Positions 23,798-32,780 are shown, counted from the first letter of the stretch. The stretch: DNA of 34,580 nt from Colwellia sp. (GCA_013215385.1 JABSOY010000030.1:1-34580), one strand, 5' to 3'. The notes: generated from the letters alone by a model not told the origin. Numbers and translations are program-made.

Positions 23798-25761
23798 TGG
23801 AATCCCTCCAAAATATACGCTGGACAAGCTAATTGTACGCCTTTACTAGACAGAGCCAGATACAATAAAGAAGCTGCAAAATCAGATTTTTTCCCTAATA
23901 CCGATTCCGTCAACCCATAAATATCATCATAAAGATCACCATTAACGTCTAACTCTTTTCTATTTTTTAATCCAAGTAATGCATCCTTATTTTCAATGAG
24001 TAAAGCCCTATTAATATTGATAAACGCATCTTCAAAGCTTCTAGGCTTATAGCCTCTTTCCTCTGACTGATAGGCAACTCTTATATTAGGATTATTATTT
24101 ACACCTTTATGATTTTTTATATCTTTAAACCATGTATCAAATTCATCGGTCTTTACGTCAACAGGAGCTTTATAGAAATATTTAATTGTTTCGTTACTTG
24201 TATGTGTTCCATCAACTACTGTGGCTGTGCAATATGATTTTTCACCACTAGGTTTATTCGTCGAATCAATATCAGTTATTATTAGGGTTTTGATACCTAG
24301 GAACTCTAAAAAAGGCGCAAATACTTTAGCATTAGCTCCAACCTCGATAATAGATAAGTTTTGTGCAGCTAAGGCTATGTATTTCGGATCTTTTGCTTTT
24401 TGAGAATCATCAAACTCTTTCATAAAGTACGGCAGCAACATTCTTTCAGTTACCCCCTCTATAAAAATAACTTTACTAGCAAAGAATAGTTCTGATGATT
24501 GTATATTGAGGTATTGCTTAAGAAATTTAAACTCCTCAAACTTCTCATATTTAGCTCTTAACTCCGTATGAAAATTCTTGATTTTAACATTTGAATTTTC
24601 AAGCTGTAAGTACCTAATATCTTCAAATTTAGAGCGAGATACAATGTGAGGAGAGTGTGTAGTAATGAGCGTTTGCAGGTTTTTAACATCATCTAACTCT
24701 GCACTAATATTCTCCGCAAAACGATATTGCATTTGAGGGTGAGTATGAGCCTCTGGCTCCTCGATAAACAAAATATTTATGGGAGCTTCTTTCTCCTTGA
24801 AATGAGATTTTTTTATTTCTATTTCAAGGAGCATGTAGAGAATATTCACATAACCTAACCCGTTGAAATGCTCAGGGAGGTTATCTTGTGGTGTCCCATA
24901 AATTACCTGTGATGAATTTTCCAACAACATATTAGATTGAATATTTGAAACAACGTTTAGTTTATCAAGCCCGATAAAACCTTTCGCATTATTTAAAAAC
25001 TCACCAAAGTATGAATCATATGTCTTGTCTAATGTCTTATCTAATGCAATTAACTCTTTGTTTATTGAGACGACATCAGCATTAGATACATTATTATCTT
25101 TTTTAAAGTATTTTGTTGCAATATTCGACAGTGGTTGCTTATTATCACCGTGCTCTTCTGAACTAGCCACCTCTCTTCTAGCATGTATAATGCTAAGGTT
25201 AATCAATGATTTGACTTGCCCTAAGTCTTTTTTAATTAACTTATTTCTATGCTCAAAGATATATTCTTTTGTACCTTTGTACCCATTATCATTGAAAGCA
25301 TATATATCTCTTTTCAAATGACTTCGAAGAGTCTTGATGATTAAATTTTTTCTCTCCTCAAGACTACAACCAGAAGGTATCTCTTTTAACAAACCACTCT
25401 TATCTATACGGCATTCAAATAGAATCTTTGCATTAGTTATGGCTGGATTTAAATCTAAAATAAAGTCAGATAAGACCCCTAGGTTATCTTTATCATCGTA
25501 ACCTATTTCTAAAACCATTCGAATAGATAGATCCTCAATATCACTGTGCTCGTCGATAGTATGGATTTTCTCCCTCAAAGAAATAGGGAAATCATTATAG
25601 TCAAAGCGCTTCGATTGCTCGAAAAACTTTTCAAATAAAACGAGTAATGATGTTTTACCTGTATTATTTTTACCAACTAACAACGAAAGTTTTTCTCTTA
25701 GATCTAAAGATGATTGCTGCAAGAGCCTAAAGTTTGAAATAGATATTTTACTGATAAGCAT
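23782..25761 (-). CDS. OLD-family ATPase/TOPRIM nuclease, GajA-like
   Basis: 659 aa. N-terminal ABC-type ATPase: VGKNNTGKTSLL (Walker A, about 29-40), HFNGLGYVNILYMLLEIE (signature region), INILFIEEPEAHTHPQMQ (Walker B, about 328-345), TLITTHSPHIVS (H-loop). C-terminal TOPRIM: VIFIEGVTERMLLP (about 432) with the catalytic Glu, and LIITDIDSTN (about 492) with the DxD. This is a class 2 OLD protein, which occurs next to UvrD-like helicases. GajA is a sequence-specific DNA nickase controlled by nucleotides. It is 80 aa longer than the B. cereus GajA (578 aa). GGA lies before the ATG at 25761. Promoter not identified. Confidence 0.87.
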   Translation of the reverse strand: MLISKISISNFRLLQQSSLDLREKLSLLVGKNNTGKTSLLVLFEKFFEQSKRFDYNDFPISLREKIHTIDEHSDIEDLSIRMVLEIGYDDKDNLGVLSDFILDLNPAITNAKILFECRIDKSGLLKEIPSGCSLEERKNLIIKTLRSHLKRDIYAFNDNGYKGTKEYIFEHRNKLIKKDLGQVKSLINLSIIHARREVASSEEHGDNKQPLSNIATKYFKKDNNVSNADVVSINKELIALDKTLDKTYDSYFGEFLNNAKGFIGLDKLNVVSNIQSNMLLENSSQVIYGTPQDNLPEHFNGLGYVNILYMLLEIEIKKSHFKEKEAPINILFIEEPEAHTHPQMQYRFAENISAELDDVKNLQTLITTHSPHIVSRSKFEDIRYLQLENSNVKIKNFHTELRAKYEKFEEFKFLKQYLNIQSSELFFASKVIFIEGVTERMLLPYFMKEFDDSQKAKDPKYIALAAQNLSIIEVGANAKVFAPFLEFLGIKTLIITDIDSTNKPSGEKSYCTATVVDGTHTSNETIKYFYKAPVDVKTDEFDTWFKDIKNHKGVNNNPNIRVAYQSEERGYKPRSFEDAFININRALLIENKDALLGLKNRKELDVNGDLYDDIYGLTESVLGKKSDFAASLLYLALSSKGVQLACPAYILEGFQWLQQ

Positions 25762-26046
25762 TTTAAAGATTCCATTTAATGTTATTAATTTCCCTACATT
25801 GATACTAATTTAATTAACCATTAGAGTCTTTGTTTTTAATCAAATATTTTAAACAAAAGCTTAGGCTTATCTTCTATAAAGGTCACACATTTTAACTGAC
25901 AATAGTCGTGCCATATATATTGACTACGGAGGTTCAACATATAGGATATAAAGCGTAATAGTTCACATGAATTAAACGACAGAAGTACCTACTATCCCCC
26001 TAAGATCAGATAAAAATTATAAGCATATACAAAGTAGCAACAATAT

Positions 26047-26157
26047 ACTTTCCTTAATGTTATTTTGGAAAGTTTACAAGTCTTACTCCCTATAGGCCGC
26101 CCCTATAAAATGATGATATACTTTCCATAACAAGCACTAAGATACATTATGGAAAGT
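26047..26157. promoter_or_regulatory. Nested inverted repeats before the small recombinase
   Basis: ACTTTCC...GGAAAGT at 26047-26073 and ACTTTCCATAA...TTATGGAAAGT at 26120-26157 (11-base arms, 16-base spacer). The last arm ends eight bases before the recombinase start and contains its GGAAAG ribosome site. These could be recombinase recognition sites and/or an autoregulatory operator. The rest of 25762-26164 shows nothing else I can support. Confidence 0.65.
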
Positions 26158-26164
26158 TAGTTTT

Positions 26165-26716
26165 ATGAAAGAAGTCAAAGCGGTTAAAGATTTAGATGTT
26201 GTAAAAATGATCCCTAAATTGTTAGTAACTCATCATTCTCAACAATTTTCTGATATTTGGACTCTTGGGGTAAATACAGCGTTACGCATTTCTGATTTAT
26301 TATCTATTAAGTACACGGACATCAAAGGCGACCGATTAACAATAAAAGAATCCAAAACAGGTAAGTGTGCTGATATTCATTTGAACCAAACAGCCCTAGC
26401 AACCATTACTAATATTCGTGATAGTGCACCTGATGCAATATTCTTATTTCAGGCAACCGCTAGAAATGTAAAAACAATTAAGCCGTTATCTCGCCAAGCA
26501 GTAGGACAAGCATTTAAGGAAATTGGAGATATTGTAAATATTAATTTGTCGACTCACTCCATGAGAAAAACACGCGGTTACCATATGTACAAAAAATTCA
26601 ATGATATTGGTGAAGTGATGAAAATGTTAAGGCATTCAAGCACAGCTGTAACACTACGCTATATAGGAATTGACCAAGAACAAATAGATAAAGGCTTTGC
26701 AAATTTAGAGCTTTAG
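26165..26716 (+). CDS. Minimal tyrosine recombinase (catalytic domain only)
   Basis: 183 aa, about half a normal integrase: there is no arm-binding domain and little or no core-binding domain. All catalytic residues are visible: Arg41 in NTALRISDLL, Lys in KESKTGKC, H-x-x-R in THSMRKTRG (about 131-134), His in MLRHSS (about 157) and Tyr in TLRYIGID (about 166). Size and layout recall the FimB/FimE invertases and small plasmid recombinases. It lies alone, between the Gabija-like pair and a structured non-coding stretch, behind nested inverted repeats. It may invert or resolve DNA at those repeats. Confidence 0.85.
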   Translation: MKEVKAVKDLDVVKMIPKLLVTHHSQQFSDIWTLGVNTALRISDLLSIKYTDIKGDRLTIKESKTGKCADIHLNQTALATITNIRDSAPDAIFLFQATARNVKTIKPLSRQAVGQAFKEIGDIVNINLSTHSMRKTRGYHMYKKFNDIGEVMKMLRHSSTAVTLRYIGIDQEQIDKGFANLEL

Positions 26717-27615
26717 TTAGCGTGTACTAAAAAACGCTAAAAAAGCCCCTTTCTGATACAGATCTTTTATTCTGTATAAATACTGTTACAGAGAGCGGCA
26801 CTGTTGGTTTGATCACCAACAGCACAAGCCTCACGACTGCTTCGCCGCATACCTCTTATAAAGTCGTGAATGATAAAGTCGTGAATACCCAATCTAGCAT
26901 TGTATTTCTTTAGCTCGACTCAGAGCAAAACTTTATCACCAGATCCAGATAAAATAGCTATGGATAGCTACGCGCTGCAACCCTTTAAAGGTATCTTAAC
27001 AGACCATTGATTGCACGCATGAATGTCAGCTGGATTGACGACTCGAATGGTTAGTTGGTAACGTCTCAGGACTTGCAATACCGCTTCAGCACGCGAGAAT
27101 AAAAAAAGATGCACTCTGTTCCGTAACTGTAGTTAGTTACGTTAGTTCAGCTAAATGAGCTTATAGAGAAATCTATAAGCAGCTTACTAGTCGCTTATAT
27201 GGCTAGTAAGTAAGATGGGGTTATTACCCAGACCGTTGGTTGCATTATTGCAAGAAGACGCATTGAATCTTTAGGTACAGGCCAACCGCCTAAAGGCACT
27301 AGAAACAGTATAGATGTATATAAGATGTTGATGACTCATACGAGCTTAGCGCTATTAGAGCGTATCTACTCTTCTCCCCTTTATGTGAATACTACTTAGC
27401 TAGTTTCGCATAGGGGGGATAAAAATATCTCAAATCTAAAACGCCTTAGAGATTAATAGTGTTCGGCAGGTACCTGCCTACCGAACGAACTTAGTAAATA
27501 TTTGAAGTGAAACGAAAAGAGTATGAAGTGATTTATCACGAATACTACAGCCAACGAATGAAATGAGTTGGACTGTAATAAATTAGTCTGAACAATTAAC
27601 TATAACTTTCGAGTT
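26717..27615. other. 900-base structured non-coding stretch
   Basis: No intact gene. It contains TCACGACT...AGTCGTGA (26831-26869), GTTGGT-TTGATC-ACCAAC near 26808, a strong palindrome GTTCGGCAGGTACCTGCC then TACCGAAC (27461-27486), and TACAGCCAAC...GTTGGACTGTA (27546-27577), a 10-bp stem with one extra base. A possible recombinase remnant lies at 27214-27402. The clustering of dyads suggests recombination sites, an origin or decayed DNA. Confidence 0.5.
27214..27402 (+). pseudogene. Possible remnant of a tyrosine recombinase C-terminus
   Basis: The frame without a start codon reads ...TVGCIIARRRIESLGTGQPP, then DVYKMLMTHTSLALLERIYS before a stop. KML-x-H-x-S-x-A-x-x-E/L-R resembles the end of the intact recombinase upstream (EVMKMLRHSSTAVTLRYIG). 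The catalytic Tyr is displaced or lost. This is read by eye over about 25 residues only and may be chance. Confidence 0.3.
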
Positions 27616-28035
27616 TTAGCCCCAATCAATAGCTCCGCCTGTGCTTTTGTTTTGTTGCTTCTTGAAGTCAGCACTAAAACCGCCATACCCATCCAAAGAA
27701 CTTTTCACTATATCTTCTGAGGTTAATTGTCGTTGATTAGTTTTATTCCTAGATCTAATGCCCAGACATTTAATTAACTTTGGAATTTGTCCTTTTTTAC
27801 TTAATATAAACTCATCTCCATTAGGTGCTATTAATACAGAGTGAGTTTTATTTACTTCCTCTATTAATAGAGGATCGTTTGCATCCCTTCCTGCATTAAC
27901 ACTCTGATAAACACGACTTAGCTCATTTAAAAGGATTGAAAATTCTGAGTCACTTAAATTAACTAATATTGAATTCAACGTTTCCTGACCTTCTATTGAA
28001 AAGGCTTTAAGTATTTTCTTTTGAATTATATCCAA
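27616..28035 (-). CDS. 139-aa protein of unknown function
   Basis: Soluble protein, starting MDIIQKKILKAFSIEGQETL. The N-terminal half is helical. The middle has LIAPNGDEFILSKKGQIPKL and a C-terminal Gly-rich end (SLDGYGGFSADFKKQQNKS, ending GGAIDWG). No signal peptide or membrane segment. Single gene, divergent from 28279; 240 bases separate the starts. No family recognised. Confidence 0.6.
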   Translation of the reverse strand: MDIIQKKILKAFSIEGQETLNSILVNLSDSEFSILLNELSRVYQSVNAGRDANDPLLIEEVNKTHSVLIAPNGDEFILSKKGQIPKLIKCLGIRSRNKTNQRQLTSEDIVKSSLDGYGGFSADFKKQQNKSTGGAIDWG

Positions 28036-28278
28036 TTTTTATATCCGTTTATAAATATGGGTGATGCTTAATACTAATAGTTTTTCTATCCACAAAATGT
28101 ATGTTTTTAGTTTGATTTTGTAATCAATAAAATGTGCTTGCTGATTAATTGACACTCTCAACATAGTGCTCGTTCAATGCATAAGCCAATCAAACTTTTT
28201 ATAAAGTCCTCCTCTATCTCAAGAGAAAAGCACTATTTCTAATAAATACACAGCAACCCAGCGAACTTGAGAAATATT

Positions 28279-28833
28279 ATGTCAACAAATAGCAGTTTAT
28301 TAACTTATTATCGACAAAAAACAAAACAAGCACTAGCCAATAATGACCTCAAAAACGCTTACAAATACCTACTTAATTTAGAGCATTTATATACGAAAAA
28401 ATCAGTATTTCTAAAGTTTGTTGATACTCTTAATGTATATAACAATCCAGAAATATTAGGATGCTTACTTTCATCCTTCAACCATCGATTGCTTAATGAC
28501 GAACTGAGTTATAATTTTCAGTCCTTTAAAACCAATAGAGCAAACTGTTATGAGTTAACATTATCAAGAAGAAATAAGATAAGAGAAGTTCTTGGAAAAC
28601 CTTCTGATACACCAAAGCAGAGAATAGAAATTGCTTTCAAAGTATCAGTACTACTTGCAGAGTTGATGTTCTTATATAAAGAAATAGGTACTAATAAAGA
28701 TAGGTTCAGAACATTTGTTCATCAGATTAAAAAAGAATATTATTTTCTAAAGCATCCATTAAATGCATGCTTTATCTTTAAGCCATACAATCTAAAGTAC
28801 CTTCAAAAAAAGTATAAAATGTCTTTTGCATGA
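28279..28833 (+). CDS. 184-aa protein of unknown function
   Basis: Start ATG 28279 (an in-frame TTG lies 12 bases up). Begins MSTNSSLLTYYRQKTKQALA, a helical TPR-like opening (NNDLKNAYKYLLNLEHLY). Basic, soluble, ending YNLKYLQKKYKMSFA. The pattern of paired helices suggests a helical-repeat protein. No family recognised. Alone between an opposite-strand gene and the membrane protein at 28921. Confidence 0.6.
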   Translation: MSTNSSLLTYYRQKTKQALANNDLKNAYKYLLNLEHLYTKKSVFLKFVDTLNVYNNPEILGCLLSSFNHRLLNDELSYNFQSFKTNRANCYELTLSRRNKIREVLGKPSDTPKQRIEIAFKVSVLLAELMFLYKEIGTNKDRFRTFVHQIKKEYYFLKHPLNACFIFKPYNLKYLQKKYKMSFA

Positions 28834-28920
28834 ATAAAGGCTATCAATAGAATTAAATAGTTAATCCATTGTATATTTTGATTTTTTTAAGTTACCATTT
28901 CATAAAAATTGGTAATTACC

Positions 28921-29676
28921 ATGAATATACTTACTCGTCTAAATAAATTACACCATCACACATTTTTTCTAGGCATGCTAGCAATAGCTGTAATTGTGGG
29001 TTACTTGTTCCATGAAGGAAAGACTCTCACTGAGGTAATCGGAATTACCTTGCCATCACTAGCAATATTGATAGCAATTAAGCATTTCAAAGTTCAACAT
29101 CAACTAACTTTTTTTGCTGATTACACACGTAGATATCAAGCGATTATATTAGAGTTTCCATACGAGATTAATAACCTAGATTTTGATATAAATGCAAAAG
29201 GTATTGAAAAGAAGAATAAAATATTAAAAAACATGCAAGTATATTTTGATTTGTGCTGTGAAGAGTACATGTTGCATCAGACAGGTAAGATTGACGATGT
29301 GACGTGGAATGAATGGCTTGAAGGCATCAACAGCGCTTTTCAAAAAAAGGCATTTCAAGACTCATGGATAGAAGTAATAGAAAATAATGTTTATTTTAGT
29401 GATGAGTACCAAACTTTCATAGGTGACATGATAGAAGGTAAGAGCACGAAAGTAACAAAACAAAAATTAAGGAAAAGTTTTCATGTCATTTGTTGTGCTT
29501 TTTTTGTCACAGCTATAGCTTCATTTTCCCGTTATTTACCTGAAGTGATTCCATACGGTAGTTTCCATTTAGAAATATTGATTTATATTTGTTTAGTCGT
29601 TGGGTTAATAGCAATTTTTTACGCCTATGCAACAAAAGACAGAAAGCCACTCACGATGCCAAAGGTAACTGACTAG
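28921..29676 (+). CDS. Membrane protein with two N- and two C-terminal helices (251 aa)
   Basis: Start ATG 28921. Membrane segments lie at about 18-32 (LGMLAIAVIVGYLFH) and 39-56 (VIGITLPSLAILIAI), then a cytoplasmic domain of about 120 residues (NLDFDINAKGIEKKNKILKN and CCEEYMLHQTGKIDD), then two further segments (VICCAFFVTAIASF and LIYICLVVGLIAIFYAYAT). The central domain resembles phage- and plasmid-encoded helical proteins I cannot name. In a defence island, a membrane effector is one possibility. After it, 29677-29877 has a G9 run at 29755-29763 and nothing else clear. Confidence 0.6.
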   Translation: MNILTRLNKLHHHTFFLGMLAIAVIVGYLFHEGKTLTEVIGITLPSLAILIAIKHFKVQHQLTFFADYTRRYQAIILEFPYEINNLDFDINAKGIEKKNKILKNMQVYFDLCCEEYMLHQTGKIDDVTWNEWLEGINSAFQKKAFQDSWIEVIENNVYFSDEYQTFIGDMIEGKSTKVTKQKLRKSFHVICCAFFVTAIASFSRYLPEVIPYGSFHLEILIYICLVVGLIAIFYAYATKDRKPLTMPKVTD

Positions 29677-29877
29677 TTATTCACGATGCTATGCCCCTCT
29701 CATTTCCTGCCAACGTTATGGTAATTGCTATTTAAAATATGGATTGATGAGTAAGGGGGGGGGAGTAATCAAAAGATAAAAAGCATGTTTTTGTATCTAT
29801 CCCATTTAAAAAATAAAGGGGAATTTAAACTACCACTAATAGGGTTATCTTCTTCCCTTCATTTATCGCTAACATTA

Positions 29878-30603
29878 TTAGTGATGGTGCTTATGATAAA
29901 AAAGCTCATTCTCAAGAATCATTGTTCGGCAATAATCAACAGCCGATTCAACATTAGAAAAAATATTATATAATTTTTCTGTGGTCGAGGGTGGAGAATA
30001 TCCATCATTAGCAGAGTGCTCTATAAGCTCTACATGATAGCTATCGTGAAGCTCTAACTCATTTTCAACTCTAATCAACGCTAACGACAAATAATGTTCA
30101 CTTTCTTCTTGTTGCCATTCAGCTAGGGTCTGTTCTACCCCTTCTATTACACTTGAATTAGTTTCTAATATTATTTTGTCTAATGCGGGTTGAATCCGCT
30201 TGATCCTCTCTTCTTTATCTAGATTATTCTTATATTTCTCAGCACCCTGCACTTTTAGCCGCTTTATTCCTTCTTTTCTAATACGAAGAAAGGACTCTTC
30301 TTGCATTTTCTTTCGCTCATTATCCTCTTGAGCATCAATACCTTTTTGAATTTCACTGGATTTATAGTGAGAAAATACGTCTTGTAGAGCTTGACGAATA
30401 GTGGTCGTTCCTACCAAATAACAATTATCTTCTGAAATGGCTAATCGTAACTTAGCAGTTAACGAAGTCATTGGAGAGCTAACTAGAAATGTCAGTCCCC
30501 CAGTTCTTTTTGTAACCTCAACTTTGAAATTCATCGTAGGGAAAGTTTTAATTACTGAAACTAGACTTTCCTTAAAGTCATCAAAGTTGTCGTAAGTTGC
30601 CAT
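29878..30603 (-). CDS. 241-aa coiled-coil protein of unknown function
   Basis: The N-terminal domain (about 1-75, MATYDNFDDFKESLVSVIKT) looks compact and mixed alpha/beta. Residues about 90-160 are a highly charged coiled coil (DNERKKMQEESFLRIRKEGI). The C-terminal helical part ends YHKHHH. No membrane segment. It runs opposite to its neighbours and has 340 bases to the next gene. No family recognised. Confidence 0.6.
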   Translation of the reverse strand: MATYDNFDDFKESLVSVIKTFPTMNFKVEVTKRTGGLTFLVSSPMTSLTAKLRLAISEDNCYLVGTTTIRQALQDVFSHYKSSEIQKGIDAQEDNERKKMQEESFLRIRKEGIKRLKVQGAEKYKNNLDKEERIKRIQPALDKIILETNSSVIEGVEQTLAEWQQEESEHYLSLALIRVENELELHDSYHVELIEHSANDGYSPPSTTEKLYNIFSNVESAVDYCRTMILENELFYHKHHH

Positions 30604-30944
30604 TTTATACCTTTACTTTTTATTATGCGTTTAAGATTTATTCCTCGATCACTAATTATAATAGGGAATTAATTGAGTTGGTAAGTATTAATATGTACTA
30701 CAAAGTAAAAAAATGTAGCCAAAGAATTTGATTCATTTAGTCTGCCAACCTTCCGTTTTTTCCACTAAAAGCTGGAGATATAATATATACCACCAAAAAT
30801 TAAAACAAAATTGCAGTTATTCAAAATAGACTGTATGTTTGTCCGTATTATATACAATAAAAAATCTAATAAAGTCAGTTGTATACTGCTAATGTTTGCT
30901 TATTTACTTACCGCTTATTATGTTAAAACTCTTTAGGTGTTTTT
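30604..30944. other. Intergenic region before the nuclease cluster
   Basis: About 340 AT-rich bases between divergent genes. It must hold promoters for both sides. The only candidate seen is TATACT near 30885 for the right-hand cluster, without a good -35. TTAGGTG lies nine bases before the next start. Confidence 0.4.
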
Positions 30945-31358
30945 ATGAAAAATGTAGTACTTATTTCTTGTGTTAAAACCAAGAGATCAGAAAAATCATC
31001 AGCGATGAGTATGTACACTAGCTCATTGTTTAAATATAACTTGTCATATGCACAGCAATTAGCCCCTTATGAAATATACATTCTGTCAGCACAGCATGGA
31101 CTTTTAAAATTAGATGATCAAATAGCCCCCTATGAGAAAACGTTAAATAAGATGCTCAAAGATGAAAGAGTATCTTGGTCTGAAGACGTAATATCGCAAC
31201 TAAAAGAGACTTGTGAGCTACATAATACAAACTTCATTTTTTTGGCTGGCGTAAAATATAGAGAGCATTTGATACCACATATGAAAAATTATTCAATACC
31301 TTTGGAGGGCATGCGTTTAGGTATGCAATTGCAAAAACTTAAGGAACTTACATCATGA
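30945..31358 (+). CDS. DUF6884-like protein
   Basis: 137 aa. The opening MKNVVLISCVKTKRSEKSSA, then ELYTS-like MYTSSLFKYNLSYAQ, YILSAQHGLLKLDDQIAPYE and KTLN, matches a family I know as DUF6884, common in phages and mobile islands. Biochemical role unknown; the fold is thought to resemble nucleotide- or base-modifying enzymes. Conserved Cys9, His (AQHGLL) and Tyr-Glu may form the active site. It overlaps the next gene by four bases (ATGA), so the two products are made together. Confidence 0.75.
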   Translation: MKNVVLISCVKTKRSEKSSAMSMYTSSLFKYNLSYAQQLAPYEIYILSAQHGLLKLDDQIAPYEKTLNKMLKDERVSWSEDVISQLKETCELHNTNFIFLAGVKYREHLIPHMKNYSIPLEGMRLGMQLQKLKELTS

Positions 31359-31990
31359 ATACTAACTGTGAAATAATTCATTCATACTGTAATAGAATTA
31401 AAAGATACAATTTTCCATTTGATTCTAAAGAGCTCCCTAAGAACGGAATCTACATCTTATTTGAAAAAAGTGAACTAGGTCATGAACTAGACAGAATTGT
31501 TCGCGTTGGTACCCATACGGGTATTAATCAGCTTATTCCACGACTTAAGCAGCACTTTCTTTCGAAGAACAAAGATAGAAGTATTTTCAGAAAAAATATT
31601 GGTAGAGCGATGTTAAATGAAGAAAATGACGAATTTATTGCTCAGTGGAATATTGATTTAACAACTAGAGAAGCTAGAAAAGTCCACGAAGGGAAAATAA
31701 ATAAAGAATATCAGGATCTGATTGAAGAAAAAGTAAGTAATTACATACAAGACAATTTTACATTCGCAATACTTCCTGTTGAAGAAAAGGAAGATCGTCT
31801 AATGTTTGAAGCAAGGCTTATCTCCAGTATTTCTTTATGTAAGAACTGCGGTCCATCAAAAGATTGGCTTGGTAATAGTTCACCTAAAGTTAAGATTGTT
31901 GAAAGTGGTTTATGGCAAGTAAATGAGTTATATAAAAAAGGTATAGATGATAGGGAACTTGCTTTATTACTCCCCCAATTAAGCGAATAA
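31355..31990 (+). CDS. GIY-YIG-type nuclease
   Basis: 211 aa. The GIY-YIG core is visible: NGIYILFEKSE (GIY, about 29-39), RIVRVGTHTGINQLIPRL (YIG replaced by RVG, about 49-66) with a following RLKQHF, then RLMFEARLISSIS with the likely metal-binding Glu (about 151), and Asn in DWLGNSSPKVKIVESGLW. Such domains cut DNA with one metal ion. The YIG Tyr is replaced by Val, as in several divergent members. Coupled to the DUF6884-like gene and 95 bases before an HNH gene. Likely acts on DNA in defence or element biology. Confidence 0.75.
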   Translation: MNTNCEIIHSYCNRIKRYNFPFDSKELPKNGIYILFEKSELGHELDRIVRVGTHTGINQLIPRLKQHFLSKNKDRSIFRKNIGRAMLNEENDEFIAQWNIDLTTREARKVHEGKINKEYQDLIEEKVSNYIQDNFTFAILPVEEKEDRLMFEARLISSISLCKNCGPSKDWLGNSSPKVKIVESGLWQVNELYKKGIDDRELALLLPQLSE

Positions 31991-32084
31991 AAACAAGTTA
32001 AACGGACTTGGAATTGTAATTTGTTTACCTTTTTTCAATAGCTCATAAAACTACAAACTTTCAATTTTCCAATAGGACTTAGCA

Positions 32085-32780
32085 TTGATTAAAGCAAAAA
32101 TCAGACGCACAAAAGATTATTCAGATGGGTCACACAATTTAGAGATACATATTAAGAAAAGTGAAATCGATAACTTACCTCTTATTACAAATGAGAGAGT
32201 CGAAATTAACCTTATAGCGGGTAAGGAGAGTTGTTTAGCTGGCTTAAGGATGACTCAAAATAATATATACGCTTGGATCTCTCCAGACGTTTATATAAAT
32301 AGTGAAAAACATAGATTATCCGAATTTCTTTTACATATAAATGCAAAAGCTAACGATGTAATTCTACTAGAATATCGAAATTCTAATTTATATATATACA
32401 ACCACGAAGACATTAAAGTAGGTTTGATCTCATCTATTACTGAAGAAGAACTGCCTGAAGGTGCAAAGCAAAGGATTACTGTTAATAAGTATGAACGAAA
32501 TATAAAAGCAAAAATGAAGTGCATAGAAAAGTATGGTACTTCTTGTGTTGTTTGTGGGTTTAATTCAGAAGATACCTATGGGTATGAAGCTAAGAATATC
32601 ATTCATGTCCACCATTTAAATCCAATTGCAAAAGTTGGCGAAATATATAATGTTGACCCTGAAGTAGATTTAAGACCTGTATGCCCGAATTGTCATGCTG
32701 TGATTCATAGAAATAGTGGATGCGATAGCATAGAAAAAGTTCGGAAAATGATCGATAAAAACCGTAAAAAACATCAGTGA
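32085..32780 (+). CDS. HNH endonuclease (McrA-like)
   Basis: 231 aa from TTG 32085, with AGGA upstream; no ATG start fits. The N-terminal domain (about 1-130) is beta-rich and may recognise DNA (compare MIKAKIRRTKDYSDGSHNLE). The C-terminal HNH is complete: CVVCGF (first zinc pair, about 157-162), HVHHLNPI (metal His pair), DLRPVCPNCHAVIHR (second zinc pair, then the catalytic Asn and His). This is the arrangement of McrA-type and other HNH restriction enzymes, which often cut modified DNA. It lies 95 bases after the GIY-YIG gene on the same strand. Confidence 0.87.
   Translation: MIKAKIRRTKDYSDGSHNLEIHIKKSEIDNLPLITNERVEINLIAGKESCLAGLRMTQNNIYAWISPDVYINSEKHRLSEFLLHINAKANDVILLEYRNSNLYIYNHEDIKVGLISSITEEELPEGAKQRITVNKYERNIKAKMKCIEKYGTSCVVCGFNSEDTYGYEAKNIIHVHHLNPIAKVGEIYNVDPEVDLRPVCPNCHAVIHRNSGCDSIEKVRKMIDKNRKKHQ

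Noticed and set aside
26773-26793. LexA-like CTGTATAAATACTG near the recombinase
   Set aside because: The second half is ACTG, not ACAG, at N8; it misses the consensus, unlike the exact box before recN.
29755-29763. G9 run as a phase-variation tract or att core
   Set aside because: It lies outside any supported gene and lacks the GCTCCACCA context of the att cores.
29785-29973. 62-aa plus-strand frame
   Set aside because: Overlaps the end of the longer minus-strand gene, has no ribosome site, and reads like low-complexity AT-rich sequence.
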